A stretch of 64,000 nucleotides of DNA from Neorhizobium alkalisoli. GTDB lineage: Bacteria; Pseudomonadota; Alphaproteobacteria; Rhizobiales; Rhizobiaceae. Numbering within the stretch: position 1 is the stretch's first letter; each line of letters opens with the position of its first letter. The notes under the pieces are model-generated. The model worked only from the letters and a program-made list of their open reading frames with translations, ran no database searches and was not told the origin of the DNA. Shown piece by piece: positions 1 through 8,605 of this stretch. Made by a program: the position numbers and the translations under genes. The stretch is from positions 186,001 to 250,000 of the forward strand of contig NZ_VIWP01000004.1 of NCBI RefSeq assembly GCF_007829835.1, in the 5' to 3' direction.

Positions 1-1
1 T

Positions 2-715
2 CTGGATTCCAACCTGACCGGCTCCTGGAATATTCTCGAAATTGCCCGCGAGCTGCAGGTCGGCCACCTGATGCTTGCCTCGACCTCATCAGTCTATGGC
101 GCCAATGCCGTCGTGCCCTTCCGCGAAACGGACAAGACCGACGAGCCGCTGACCTTTTATGCCGCCAGCAAGAAGTCGATGGAGGTTATGGCGCATAGCT
201 ATGCCCATCTCTACAAGGTGCCGACCACCGCGTTCCGCTTCTTCACCGTCTATGGCCCCTGGGGCCGGCCGGACATGGCGCTCTTCAAATTCGTCAAGGC
301 CATGCTGGATGGCGACGAGATCGAGATCTACGGCGAAGGCAAGATGAGCCGGGATTTCACCTATATCGACGACCTCGTCGATTCGATCATCGATCTTTCG
401 GCGATATCGCCGGCCGAAGCCAATCGCGCTGCCGGTGATATCGACTCGCTTTCACCGCAGGGGCCTTTCCGTGTCGTCAATATCGGCGGCGGCCAGCCGG
501 TCGGCCTTCTCGATTTCGTCGAGACGATCGAGGCGATCATGGGCAAGCCTGCCCGGCGCAAGATGTTGCCGATGCAGAAGGGTGATGTGCCGCGCACCTT
601 TGCGAGCCCCGATCTGCTTGTCGCGCTGACGGGCCGCAAGCCGTCGATCGAACTGCGCGAAGGCGTCCGCGCTTTTGTGGACTGGTATGTCTCGCATCGC
701 GGCGAGATCGAATAA
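2..715 (+). CDS. NAD-dependent nucleotide-sugar epimerase, probably UDP-glucuronate 4-epimerase (5' truncated)
   Basis: Extended short-chain dehydrogenase acting on a nucleotide sugar, probably cytosolic UDP-glucuronate to UDP-galacturonate conversion for surface polysaccharide. The frame is open from base 2, so the Rossmann N-terminus lies outside the window. Visible are the catalytic Ser stretch (STSSVYG), the Tyr-x-x-x-Lys pair in YAASKKSME and the sugar-binding [15 protein letters not shown] motif typical of the LpsL/CapI branch, followed by [16 protein letters not shown]. The last residues, near [10 protein letters not shown], match the usual C-terminal end of this family. A strong hairpin follows the stop. 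The family call is firm; the exact substrate is inferred from the GPWGRPDMA signature. Confidence 0.88.
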   Translation: MDSNLTGSWNILEIARELQVGHLMLASTSSVYGANAVVPFRETDKTDEPLTFYAASKKSMEVMAHSYAHLYKVPTTAFRFFTVYGPWGRPDMALFKFVKAMLDGDEIEIYGEGKMSRDFTYIDDLVDSIIDLSAISPAEANRAAGDIDSLSPQGPFRVVNIGGGQPVGLLDFVETIEAIMGKPARRKMLPMQKGDVPRTFASPDLLVALTGRKPSIELREGVRAFVDWYVSHRGEIE

Positions 716-745
716 CGCGTCTCTCACGTGCTTTTGCCAAAAAGA

Positions 746-774
746 AAGGCCGCCCGAGGGCGGCCTTGTTTGTT
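746..774. terminator. Bidirectional intrinsic terminator between convergent genes
   Basis: A perfect 9-bp stem, AAGGCCGCC (746-754) with GGCGGCCTT (759-767) and a CGAG loop, is followed by GTTTGTTT. It sits between the epimerase and the convergent RTX gene and could serve both. Confidence 0.85.
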
Positions 775-804
775 TATCGCATCCACTGCGAACGTTCGAC
801 TGCC

Positions 805-1920
805 TTAGAGCAGGAAGTCGTTGGCGGTCAGCGTAATCGCCTTGGTGAGGTGGATTGCGAAGTCGGCCTTGCCGTCGCCGTTCAGGTCGCCGTAGATATC
901 GACGCCGCCACCGGCAGCCTTTTCGTAGCGCAGTTCGCCGGCATGCTTGCCGAAGTCGTCAGAGCCGATGAAGGTGAAGGCCTGGTTGCCGGCCTTCTTG
1001 GTGCTGGCGTCGATGGCCGACAGGTCGATCTTGTCGGAATGGCTGAAGTCGGTGATCGTGTCACGGCCCGAAGCAGCAACCGTGGAGTCGAGCTTCGAGG
1101 TAAAGACAAACGTGTCCTTGCCAGCGCCGCCGGTGAGGGTGTCGGCGCCCGAACCGCCATAGAGACGGTCGTCGCCGGCGCCGCCGTTCAGCGTGTCGTT
1201 GCCAGCTTCGCCATAAAGCTTGTCATTGCCGGCTTCGCCGTAGAGAGCGTCGTTGCCCGTACCGCCCTTGAGGACGTCGTTGCCCGTGCCGCCCTTCAGC
1301 TTGTCATTGCCGTTCTGGCCATAGAGCTTGTCATCGCCGGAGCCGCCGACGAGCGTGTCGTTGCCGTTGCCGCCATAGATGATGTCGTTGCCGCCATTGC
1401 CCCAGAGGCTGTCATTGCCATTGCCGCCGGAGAAGCGGTCATTGTGGTCGTAACCCTTGAAGACGTCGTTGCCGGTGCTGCCGACGAAGTTCAGCGAATC
1501 GCTCTCGAGGTAGGAGAGCAGGTCATCGACGCTGTGGGCAGTAACCTGGCCACGGATCGTTTCAGCCGTCGTGCTGTCGGTGATGTTGAGGCCGCTGATC
1601 GACAGTTCGGTCGTCTGCGTGAAGGTGCGCGTTGCGGTGTCGAGCGCGGTGCCGGTGCCGAAGGTGACGGCGTCCAGCGAGCCCGAAACGGTATGCGTCG
1701 TCAGGCTGTAGGACCAAGGTGCGCTGCTCAGTGCGGTGAAGACGACGCTGTTGCTGGAAGCGTCGGACGCCAGATACTGGGCGCCGGAAATGCCGTTGGC
1801 AGCCGAAAACTGGCCGCGGCCGGTAGCAACGAAGGTCGCTTCGAAATTGTCGAGATAGGAAAGCAGGTTAACGCCGGTGCCGTCATTGTTGACGTCGGTC
1901 GCGGTGATGGTGATCGCCAT
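805..1920 (-). CDS. Secreted RTX calcium-binding protein with HasA-like (hemophore) N-terminal domain
   Basis: A 371-residue protein without an N-terminal signal peptide. Residues 1-145 resemble the heme-acquisition protein HasA: LLSYLDNFEATF, then GISGAQYLAS, then a WSYSL...HTVSGSLDAVTFGTG stretch, then SISGLNI. Tyr71 and His76 lie where HasA has its heme ligand Tyr75 and the partner His83; the loop that carries His32 in Serratia HasA looks remodelled. Residues about 148-273 contain roughly 14 glycine-rich GGxGxDxLx nonapeptides that should bind calcium, followed by a serralysin-type C-terminal domain ending LTANDFLL, a usual type I secretion signal. No type I exporter or outer-membrane receptor gene lies in the window. 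Two TGA-N9-TCA iron boxes precede it. The RTX call is certain; the hemophore role is inferred. Confidence 0.85.
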   Translation of the reverse strand: MAITITATDVNNDGTGVNLLSYLDNFEATFVATGRGQFSAANGISGAQYLASDASSNSVVFTALSSAPWSYSLTTHTVSGSLDAVTFGTGTALDTATRTFTQTTELSISGLNITDSTTAETIRGQVTAHSVDDLLSYLESDSLNFVGSTGNDVFKGYDHNDRFSGGNGNDSLWGNGGNDIIYGGNGNDTLVGGSGDDKLYGQNGNDKLKGGTGNDVLKGGTGNDALYGEAGNDKLYGEAGNDTLNGGAGDDRLYGGSGADTLTGGAGKDTFVFTSKLDSTVAASGRDTITDFSHSDKIDLSAIDASTKKAGNQAFTFIGSDDFGKHAGELRYEKAAGGGVDIYGDLNGDGKADFAIHLTKAITLTANDFLL

Positions 1921-1969
1921 TGATGAAACTCCCTAGAGACGAGGCTTGCGCAGCAGCGTTATTTTAACA

Positions 1970-1984
1970 TGATGTAAAGCGTCA
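1970..1984 (-). promoter_or_regulatory. Putative RirA-type iron-responsive operator 1
   Basis: TGA-N9-TCA (TGATGTAAAGCGTCA on the plus strand), the published core of the rhizobial iron-responsive operator bound by RirA. Its TCA end overlaps a minus-strand TTGACG (1985-1980) that could be the -35 of the HasA-like RTX gene starting at 1920. Six fixed bases only, so support is moderate and rests on the second copy nearby and on the gene type. Confidence 0.5.
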
Positions 1985-2003
1985 AGTTTAATAATCAGAA
2001 AGA

Positions 2004-2018
2004 TGATTATTTTTATCA
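2004..2018 (-). promoter_or_regulatory. Putative RirA-type iron-responsive operator 2
   Basis: A second TGA-N9-TCA (TGATTATTTTTATCA), with its centre 34 bp from the first. It lies in an AT-rich stretch where nothing else was recognised. Same reasoning and caveat as for the first box. Confidence 0.45.
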
Positions 2019-2194
2019 AGTTGAACAAAAGGTGATGCCGAAAGGCATTTCTTTGTTAGAAAACATGAAAATGATGAGGCGCGACGATAGCGCCTGGCCA
2101 CGATGTATTCGGCGGCAGCCGAGCACGGTGAAGCATCAGCTTAAACTGGGCTTCTTTATCTCTTGCATTTTAATATCGGAGATTTTGAAGAGGA

Positions 2195-2284
2195 TGGCGG
2201 ACAGAGAGGGATTCGAACCCTCGATACGCTTTCACGTATACACGCGTTCCAGGCGTGCGCCTTCAACCACTCGGCCACCTGTCC
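2195..2284 (-). tRNA. tRNA-Ser(GGA)
   Basis: On the minus strand this reads GGACAGG...CTGTCCGCCA, with acceptor pairing, an encoded CCA, a D-arm TGGCCGAGTGGTTGAAGGC typical of serine tRNA, and an anticodon stem-loop CACGC-CTGGAAC-GCGTG giving anticodon GGA. A long variable arm (GTATACG/CGTATC) and the T-loop GGTTCGAATCC are present. It is 90 nt, as expected for a class II tRNA. Confidence 0.96.
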
Positions 2285-2489
2285 TTGCATCAAGGGCTGC
2301 GTGCCTAGAGAGGCGAAGCAGCGGTCGGCGCGATATATACCGATCGCTTCTTCCGGATCAACCCGAATCTGTAGGAAATTTGACATAGTTCGCAATCAGT
2401 TGCTTGCCGTTGCCAAGCCTGGGGTGAGGAACTAATGATTTATGGGTGGCAAGCGGTCTGCGAAAGGCCGCTTGGAGAGGTGGCCGACC

Positions 2490-2813
2490 ATGGCAGTTCT
2501 GCGGTTTTTATTGCATTTCATCAGCCTTCTGGCGCTGGTCGCGGCAATCGTTGCCGGCACGCTTGATGCCATCCAGTCCGTCTCCTCTTCGGATGTCGTG
2601 ATGACCAGTCTCGGCAATGCCTGGCTCAACTTCGATCCGGAAGGTCTGACACTGGCGGAAATGTCTGCCGATACCTATATTGGCACAGACATATGGCGGC
2701 CCTATGTGGCGCCGATGCTGGCCCAGCCCGCTTTCGCGATCTTTCTGGTGCTGGCACTGGTTTTCTGGATTGCCGGCTATAGCAGGCCCCGTTCCGAACG
2801 GTTCCTGGCCTAG
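2490..2813 (+). CDS. Small membrane protein of unknown function
   Basis: 107 residues, not recognised as a named family. Two hydrophobic segments are clear: residues about 5-25 ([20 protein letters not shown]) and about 80-98 ([16 protein letters not shown]). They flank a soluble loop rich in acidic residues that contains [10 protein letters not shown]. The topology suggests both termini in the cytoplasm. ATG 2490 is preferred over an in-frame upstream start because GGAGAGG lies about 10 bases before it. It ends 35 bp before msrA and could be co-transcribed with it, though no functional link is evident. This arrangement, a small two-helix protein before msrA, says nothing firm about its role. 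Confidence 0.72.
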   Translation: MAVLRFLLHFISLLALVAAIVAGTLDAIQSVSSSDVVMTSLGNAWLNFDPEGLTLAEMSADTYIGTDIWRPYVAPMLAQPAFAIFLVLALVFWIAGYSRPRSERFLA

Positions 2814-2848
2814 CGGTAAAAAACGGTCGCCAAGCTTTGGAGGCAAAC

Positions 2849-3499
2849 ATGTTCCTGACAGACATATTCAACAAGAAGACCGTCATGCCCTCCGCCGATA
2901 CGGCGTTGCCAGGGCGCTCCATGCCGCTCGATACGGCCGAGATCCATTTCGTCAGCGGCCGGCCGCTGAAGGAGCCTTATCCGGAAGGGCTGGAAACCGC
3001 CTATTTCGGCATGGGTTGCTTCTGGGGCGCCGAACGGCTGTTCTGGAAGATCCCCGGCGTCTATGTGACGTCAGTCGGTTATTCCGGCGGCGTCACGCCG
3101 AACCCGACCTATCACGAAACGACGACCGGTCTCACCGGCCATGCCGAAATCGTCAAGGTCGTGTTCGATCCGTCGATCGTCTCCTATTCCCAACTCCTGA
3201 AGACCTTCTTCGAGGAGCATGATCCGACGCAGGGCATGCGACAGGGCAACGATATCGGCACGACCTACCGCTCGGCCATTTATACCGTGAACGCGAAGCA
3301 GGAAGACGAGGCCCGGCAGGTGCGTGACAACTTCCAGGCGGCGCTCGACAAGGCCGGGCGCAAGACGCCGATCACCACCGAAATCGCACCGATCGGCGAT
3401 TTTTATTATGCCGAGGATTACCATCAGCAGTATCTCGCCAAGAATCCCGGCGGCTATTGCGGGTTGCGGGGAACGGGCGTCAGCTGCGCGATCGGCTGA
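2849..3499 (+). CDS. msrA: Peptide-methionine (S)-S-oxide reductase MsrA
   Basis: Repairs oxidised methionine (S-epimer of methionine sulfoxide) in proteins, using a catalytic cysteine in the motif GCFWG (about residue 54 of 216). Also visible are [20 protein letters not shown], the substrate-pocket stretch [13 protein letters not shown] and a C-terminal [11 protein letters not shown] whose cysteines would recycle the sulfenic acid. The start is ATG 2849, seven bases after GGAGG; an upstream in-frame TTG at 2837 lacks its own site. The N-terminal ~40 residues are the extra leader found in rhizobial copies. It is followed by its own terminator. Family assignment is secure. Confidence 0.96.
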   Translation: MFLTDIFNKKTVMPSADTALPGRSMPLDTAEIHFVSGRPLKEPYPEGLETAYFGMGCFWGAERLFWKIPGVYVTSVGYSGGVTPNPTYHETTTGLTGHAEIVKVVFDPSIVSYSQLLKTFFEEHDPTQGMRQGNDIGTTYRSAIYTVNAKQEDEARQVRDNFQAALDKAGRKTPITTEIAPIGDFYYAEDYHQQYLAKNPGGYCGLRGTGVSCAIG

Positions 3500-3532
3500 T
3501 GGATCAGATGACAGCTTAAAATTGCTTCAGGG

Positions 3533-3566
3533 CGCCGCGGATTTCATCAGGTCCGCGGCGTTTTTG
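3533..3566 (+). terminator. Intrinsic terminator after msrA
   Basis: A perfect 9-bp stem CGCCGCGGA (3533-3541) / TCCGCGGCG (3552-3560) with a 10-nt loop, then TTTTTG. The remaining ~200 bp up to the binding-protein gene at 3772 hold an AT-rich stretch around 3610-3650 that may contain its promoter; no box is clear. Confidence 0.88.
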
Positions 3567-3771
3567 TTCAAGCGATGGGCAGGTTTGCGGGAGGTCCGGG
3601 ATGGGCCTGTGGTTTTTTACCAATTGAAAAAAATCTCGTGAAATTTCCGACAACCCATGCAAGAGTGCGGCCAGCCAAGCCTTCTAAAGAGGGGGGCAGG
3701 TGACCGCAGGAAGAACCATCGAATTCATGGCTCTGCGGGAGGACCTAACTTAAAAAAAACAGGGCTGAATC

Positions 3772-4764
3772 ATGAAAAGAACCGTTTTGAGCCTTCTCGC
3801 TCTGGCCGCCATGTCGGCCACCGCACTGGCCGCCGAAGTCAAGCCGGCACTGGTCTACGGGACCGGCGGCAAGTTCGACAAATCCTTCAACGAAGCCGCT
3901 TATGCCGGCGCCGAGAAGTTCAAGAAGGAAACCGGTACCGATTACCGTGACTTCGAGCCGAAGGACGATACGCAGGGCGAGCAGGCGATCCGCAACTTTG
4001 CCAGCCGCGGTTACAATCCGGTCGTCGCCGTCTCCTTCGCCTGGACCTCGGCCATGGAAAAGGTCGCTGCCGAATTCCCGGAAACGAAGTTCGTCATCGT
4101 CGATTCCGTCGTTGACCTGAAGAATGTCCGCTCTGTCCTCTACAAGGAAGAAGAAGGCTCGTACCTCGTTGGCGTTCTCGCCGGCATGGCCTCCAAGACC
4201 GGCAAGGTCGGCTTCATCGGCGGCATGGACATTCCGCTGATCCGCAAGTTCGGCTGCGGCTACGTTCAGGGCGTCAAGTCGGTCAAGAAGGACGACCAGG
4301 TCTTCCAGAACATGACCGGCACGACCGGCGCTGCATGGAACGATCCGGTGCGTGGTGGCGAGCTGACGAAGAACCAGATCGACCAGGGCGCGGATGTTGT
4401 TTACGCGGCGGCCGGTGCGACTGGCCTCGGCGTGCTGCAGACCGCAGCCGACAACAAGAAGTTGTCGATCGGCGTCGATTCCAACCAGAACCATCTGCAT
4501 CCGGGTTCAGTTCTGACCTCGATGGTCAAGCGCGTCGATCTCGCCGTCTACAACGCCTACAAGGATCTGAAGGACGACAAGTTCACCGCCGGTATCCAGA
4601 CGCTCGGCGTCAAGGAAGATGGCGTTTCGGCTGCCATGGACGACAACAACAAGTCGCTGATCACCCCGGAAATGAAGGCTGCCGTCGAAAAGGCCAAGGC
4701 TGACATCGTTGCCGGCACGATCAAGGTGCATGACTACACGACGGACAACGCCTGCCCGATGTAA
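3772..4764 (+). CDS. BmpA-family nucleoside ABC transporter substrate-binding protein
   Basis: A periplasmic receptor of the PnrA/BmpA type, which binds purine and other nucleosides and passes them to an ABC importer. Residues 1-20 form a Sec signal peptide (MKRTVLSLLALAAMSATALA) cut before AEVKPALVYG; there is no lipobox, so it should be soluble rather than a lipoprotein. Family hallmarks are GGKFDKSFNEAAYAGAEKF near the N-terminus, VGVLAGMASKTGKVGFIGGMD in the middle and ADVVYAAAGATGLGVLQ. It is 330 residues, normal length. It is the first gene of the nucleoside uptake block but is separated from the ATPase gene by a perfect hairpin. Specificity for nucleosides is inferred from the cdd, pnp, deoC and deoA neighbours. 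Confidence 0.92.
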   Translation: MKRTVLSLLALAAMSATALAAEVKPALVYGTGGKFDKSFNEAAYAGAEKFKKETGTDYRDFEPKDDTQGEQAIRNFASRGYNPVVAVSFAWTSAMEKVAAEFPETKFVIVDSVVDLKNVRSVLYKEEEGSYLVGVLAGMASKTGKVGFIGGMDIPLIRKFGCGYVQGVKSVKKDDQVFQNMTGTTGAAWNDPVRGGELTKNQIDQGADVVYAAAGATGLGVLQTAADNKKLSIGVDSNQNHLHPGSVLTSMVKRVDLAVYNAYKDLKDDKFTAGIQTLGVKEDGVSAAMDDNNKSLITPEMKAAVEKAKADIVAGTIKVHDYTTDNACPM

Positions 4765-4776
4765 GTCTGTGATCCG

Positions 4777-4815
4777 AAGGGCGCATGGCGATCAGGTCGC
4801 CATGCGCCCTTTTTT
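4777..4815 (+). terminator. Strong hairpin between binding-protein gene and transporter genes
   Basis: A perfect 15-bp stem, 4777-4791 with 4797-4811, loop TCAGG, followed by a T-run to 4815. It lies 12 bp after the bmpA-like stop and about 95 bp before the ATPase start, so it should lower expression of the transporter relative to the binding protein. Confidence 0.9.
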
Positions 4816-4908
4816 CATATACAGCGACGCGCGAAAGACGCTGTAGCACTTCAGATCTGCTGACTGGTCCCTCGACTGGGGTTGGCCGGCAGTTGGAAAG
4901 GCGGACCA

Positions 4909-6432
4909 TTGAGCCTCGATCCTTCGAAGGAGCCCGCAATCGAGCTTGTCGGCATCGACAAGAAATTCGGTTCGGTGCATGCGAACAAGAATATCAATCT
5001 GACGGTAGCCAAGGGTTCGATCCACGGCATTATCGGCGAGAACGGTGCTGGAAAATCGACGCTGATGTCGATCCTCTACGGCTTTTATCAGGCCGACCAG
5101 GGCGAGATCCGCATTTCCGGCAGACCGACCGCCATCCATGATAGCCAGGCGGCGATCGCGGCCGGCATCGGCATGGTCCACCAGCATTTCATGCTGGTCG
5201 AGGATTTTACCGTGCTGGAAAACGTCATGCTCGGCGCCGAGGGTGGACAGCTGCTCGCCAAGGGCGTTGCCAGCGCCCGCAAGGAATTGAAGCGGCTGGA
5301 AACCGATTACGGCCTCGAAGTCGATCCCGATGCTGTGATCGAGGAACTGCCGGTCGGCAGCCAGCAGCGCGTGGAAATCCTCAAAGCCCTTTATCGCGGC
5401 GCCGATATCCTCATTCTCGATGAGCCGACCGGTGTCTTGACCCCGGCCGAAGCCGATCACCTGTTCAAGGTTCTGAGCGTGCTGCGCGACCAGGGCAAGA
5501 CGATCATCCTCATCACCCACAAGCTGCGCGAGATCCTGGCGATCACCGATACGGTCTCCGTCATGCGCCGCGGCGAAATGGTCGCCACCCGCAAGACGTC
5601 CGAAACCACGGCCGAGGAACTGGCCGAGCTGATGGTCGGCCGCCGCGTGCTTCTGCGCGTCGAAAAGGGCGAGCCGAAGCCCGGCCGCGTCCTGCTTTCG
5701 GTGCGCAACCTGACCGTCAAGGACGGCCGCGGCGTCACCATGGTCGATGACGTTTCCTTCGACGTCCGCGCTGGCGAGATCGTCGGCATAGCCGGTGTTG
5801 CCGGCAACGGCCAATCCGAGCTGCTCGAAGCGATCGCCGGCATCCGCAAGCCGGCCTCCGGCGAAATCTTCATGGATGGCCAGCCGATCGCCGGTTACGA
5901 TCCGGCCCGGCTCCGCAAGCTAGGCCTCGCCCATATCCCCGAAGACCGCCATCATATGGGCCTCGTGCTGAAATTCGAGGAATATGAGAACGCGGCCCTC
6001 GGTTATCACCGCGACGAACGGTATGGCCGCGGCGGGATGCTGGACCTGAAGGCGATGCGCGCCGAAGCCGAAGCGATGATCGCCAAATACGACATCCGCC
6101 CGCCGAACGCCCGGCTGCGCACCGCCAATTTCTCCGGCGGCAACCAGCAGAAGATCGTCGTTGCGCGCGAGATCGAGCGCGATCCGACCACGCTGATCAT
6201 CGGCCAGCCGACCCGCGGCGTCGATATCGGCGCCATCGAATTCATCCACCGCCGCATCATCGACATGCGTGATGCCGGCAAGGCCGTGCTTCTGGTCTCG
6301 GTCGAGCTCGACGAGATCCGTTCGCTGTCGGACCGCATCCTCGTCATGTTCGCCGGCAAGATCGTCGGCGAGAAATCGAGCGACGCCGGTGAACAGACTT
6401 TGGGCCTGATGATGGCCGGGATTGCCGCATGA
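4909..6432 (+). CDS. Nucleoside ABC transporter, tandem ATP-binding protein
   Basis: A cytoplasmic ATPase with two fused nucleotide-binding domains, as in RbsA/YufO importers. Domain 1 has an intact Walker A (GENGAGKST, near residue 45), signature PVGSQQRVEILKAL, Walker B ILILDEPTG and HKLREI. Domain 2 has the degenerate Walker A GVAGNGQSE usual for this subfamily, with signature FSGGNQQKIVVAREI and GQPTRGVDIGA. I chose TTG 4909, which lies eight bases after GGAAAGG; a TTG at 4882 has no such site. It gives 507 residues, normal for the family. It is followed by two permease genes and sits in the nucleoside salvage operon. Confidence 0.93.
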   Translation: MSLDPSKEPAIELVGIDKKFGSVHANKNINLTVAKGSIHGIIGENGAGKSTLMSILYGFYQADQGEIRISGRPTAIHDSQAAIAAGIGMVHQHFMLVEDFTVLENVMLGAEGGQLLAKGVASARKELKRLETDYGLEVDPDAVIEELPVGSQQRVEILKALYRGADILILDEPTGVLTPAEADHLFKVLSVLRDQGKTIILITHKLREILAITDTVSVMRRGEMVATRKTSETTAEELAELMVGRRVLLRVEKGEPKPGRVLLSVRNLTVKDGRGVTMVDDVSFDVRAGEIVGIAGVAGNGQSELLEAIAGIRKPASGEIFMDGQPIAGYDPARLRKLGLAHIPEDRHHMGLVLKFEEYENAALGYHRDERYGRGGMLDLKAMRAEAEAMIAKYDIRPPNARLRTANFSGGNQQKIVVAREIERDPTTLIIGQPTRGVDIGAIEFIHRRIIDMRDAGKAVLLVSVELDEIRSLSDRILVMFAGKIVGEKSSDAGEQTLGLMMAGIAA

Positions 6433-6523
6433 GATCAGGATATTCGATCCGCATGGAGTTTTGCCGCTTGCCGCTCGCAACGATCAACGCCGTGAATGCG
6501 GCAACGGACATGGAGGCCGGCGC

Positions 6524-7627
6524 ATGAACACCGCATCCGTACCGCTTCCCGCCTGGATCAATTACGGCGTCATTCCGCTCCTGAACCTGCTGCTCGCCTT
6601 CTTCTTCTCCGGCCTCGTCGTCTGGGCGATCGGTGAGAACCCGTTCGACGCGCTGCAACTTCTGCTGATCGGCGCGCTTGGTCGCGGCGAAGGCATCGGT
6701 TTCACACTGTTTTATACGACGAGCTTCATCTTCACCGGCCTGTCGGTCGCGGTCGCCATCCATGCCGGCCTGTTCAATATCGGCTCTGAAGGTCAGGCCT
6801 ACCTCGGCGGTCTCGGCGCCGCGCTGGTGGCGCTGGCGCTCGACCGTTACGTGCCCTGGTATGTGACGATGCCTTTTGCCGTCATTGGCGCGGCCCTTTT
6901 CGGCGCCGCCTGTGCCGCCGTGCCGGCCTGGCTACAGGCCAAGCGCGGCAGCCATGTCGTCATCACCACGATCATGTTCAACTTCATCACCTCGTCGCTG
7001 ATGAACTATCTGCTCGTCAGGGTGCTGATCGTGCCCGGCAAGATGGCGCCGGAATCACGCACCTTCCTGCCCGGTGGCCAGCTGCAGAAGCTTGATTGGC
7101 TGATCTCCATGTTCGGCGGCAAGCTCGGCGCCGCGCCGCTCAACTTCTCCTTCCTGATCGCGCTCGTCATGTGCTTTCTGGTCTGGGTTCTCATCTGGCG
7201 CACGAAACTCGGTTATGAGATGCGCACGCTCGGCATCAGCCCGACCGCGGCAAGTTATGCCGGCATTCCCTATGCAAAGACCGTCATGATCACCATGCTG
7301 ATCTCCGGCGGCCTTGCCGGCATGATGGCGCTGAACCCGGTCATGGGCGCTTCCGCCCGTCTGCAGATCGAATTCGTCGGCGGTGCCGGCTTTGTTGGCA
7401 TCGCCGTGTCGCTGATGGGCCGCAACCATCCGGCCGGCATCGTGCTGTCGGCGCTTCTCTTCGGCATTCTTTATCAGGGTGGCGCAGAGCTTTCCTTCGA
7501 CATGCCGAATATCACGCGGGACATGATCGTCGTCATCCAGGGCATGGTCATCCTGTTCGCCGGCGCTCTCGAATATATGTTGCGCCCGGCGATCGTCCGC
7601 GCCTACCAGAAGATCGGCGGGAAATAG
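6524..7627 (+). CDS. Nucleoside ABC transporter permease 1
   Basis: An inner-membrane permease of the BPD_transp_2 (LivH/YufP-like) family, 367 residues with about nine to ten hydrophobic segments. Recognisable features are LFNIGSEGQAYLGGLGAALVAL after the third helix and the conserved SGGLAGMMALNPVMGA and GAGFVGIAVSLMGRNHPAGIV stretches near the C-terminus. ATG 6524 is preferred over an in-frame upstream codon because GGAGG (6512-6516) precedes it at good spacing. It starts 92 bp after the ATPase stop and ends 3 bp before the second permease, so the pair should be co-translated and form a heterodimeric channel. Confidence 0.93.
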   Translation: MNTASVPLPAWINYGVIPLLNLLLAFFFSGLVVWAIGENPFDALQLLLIGALGRGEGIGFTLFYTTSFIFTGLSVAVAIHAGLFNIGSEGQAYLGGLGAALVALALDRYVPWYVTMPFAVIGAALFGAACAAVPAWLQAKRGSHVVITTIMFNFITSSLMNYLLVRVLIVPGKMAPESRTFLPGGQLQKLDWLISMFGGKLGAAPLNFSFLIALVMCFLVWVLIWRTKLGYEMRTLGISPTAASYAGIPYAKTVMITMLISGGLAGMMALNPVMGASARLQIEFVGGAGFVGIAVSLMGRNHPAGIVLSALLFGILYQGGAELSFDMPNITRDMIVVIQGMVILFAGALEYMLRPAIVRAYQKIGGK

Positions 7628-7630
7628 GCC

Positions 7631-8602
7631 ATGGATTATTTCGATATCTTCGTCAGCATCATGGGTTCGGCGATCCGCCTTTCGATCCCGCTTCTGTTTA
7701 CAGCACTTGCAGGCCTGTTTTCCGAACGGGCCGGCATCTTCGACATCGGCCTTGAAGGCAAGATGTTGGCATCGGCCTTCGCCGCCGCCTGCGTCGCCTA
7801 TTGGACCGGCAATGCCTGGGCAGGCCTCGGCGCCGGCATCGGCACGGCCATCCTCTTCTCGCTCCTGCACGGCTTTGCCTCGATCACCAATCGCGGCAAC
7901 CAGATCGTCTCCGGCGTGGCGCTCAATTTCGTCGCGGCAGGCCTCACGATCGTGCTTGGTACGGCCTGGTTCCAGCAGGGCGGTCGTACCGGTCAGGTGC
8001 CTCCGTCTGGTCGCTTCTCGGCGATCACCCTTCCGGGTGCCGATCTCGTGCGCGAGGTGCCGATCATTGGCCCGCTCTACGCCAATGTTGTTTCCGGCAA
8101 CAACCTTCTCACCTATATCGCCTTCCTGATGGTGCCGCTCTCCTGGTGGGTTCTCTATCGCACCCGCTTCGGCCTGCGCCTGCGCGCCGTCGGCGAAAAT
8201 CCAGGTGCGGTTGATACGGCCGGCATTTCGGTGACCTGGCTGCGGTATCGGGCGCTGATCGTCACCGGTTTCCTCGCAGGTTTCGCCGGCACCTATCTGT
8301 CGATCGCCCAGTCCGCCGCCTTCATCAACAACATGTCGGCCGGCAAGGGTTATATCGCGCTCGCAGCCCTGATCTTCGCCAAGTGGAAGCCGGTGCCGGT
8401 CATGTTCGCCTGCCTGCTCTTCGGTTTCCTTGATGCCTTTGCAAACTTCATGCAGGGCAAGTCCTTGCCGCTGATCGGCGAAGTGCCGGTGCAGATCTTT
8501 CAGGCGCTGCCCTATATCCTCACCTGCGTGCTGCTTGCAGGCTTCATCGGCGTCGCCCGTCCGCCCAAGGCCGGCGGCGTGCCCTATACGAAGGAACGTT
8601 GA
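7631..8602 (+). CDS. Nucleoside ABC transporter permease 2
   Basis: The second inner-membrane permease of the BPD_transp_2 (YufQ-like) type, 323 residues, with about nine membrane segments. The family signature FDIGLEGKMLASAFAA follows the second helix, and GRGYIALAALIFAKWKP-like sequence (AGKGYIALAALIFAKWKPV) lies in the C-terminal third. The start is ATG 7631, three bases after the upstream permease stop. Its stop is three bases before cytidine deaminase, which ties nucleoside uptake directly to intracellular catabolism. It has the shorter length normal for the second subunit. Confidence 0.93.
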   Translation: MDYFDIFVSIMGSAIRLSIPLLFTALAGLFSERAGIFDIGLEGKMLASAFAAACVAYWTGNAWAGLGAGIGTAILFSLLHGFASITNRGNQIVSGVALNFVAAGLTIVLGTAWFQQGGRTGQVPPSGRFSAITLPGADLVREVPIIGPLYANVVSGNNLLTYIAFLMVPLSWWVLYRTRFGLRLRAVGENPGAVDTAGISVTWLRYRALIVTGFLAGFAGTYLSIAQSAAFINNMSAGKGYIALAALIFAKWKPVPVMFACLLFGFLDAFANFMQGKSLPLIGEVPVQIFQALPYILTCVLLAGFIGVARPPKAGGVPYTKER

Positions 8603-8605
8603 ACC

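Noticed and set aside
766..1923. A 385-codon open frame antisense to the RTX gene.
   Set aside because: It arises from the repetitive GC-rich code of the RTX repeats; its product is a low-complexity Val/Ala repeat without domain features, and no ribosome binding site precedes it.
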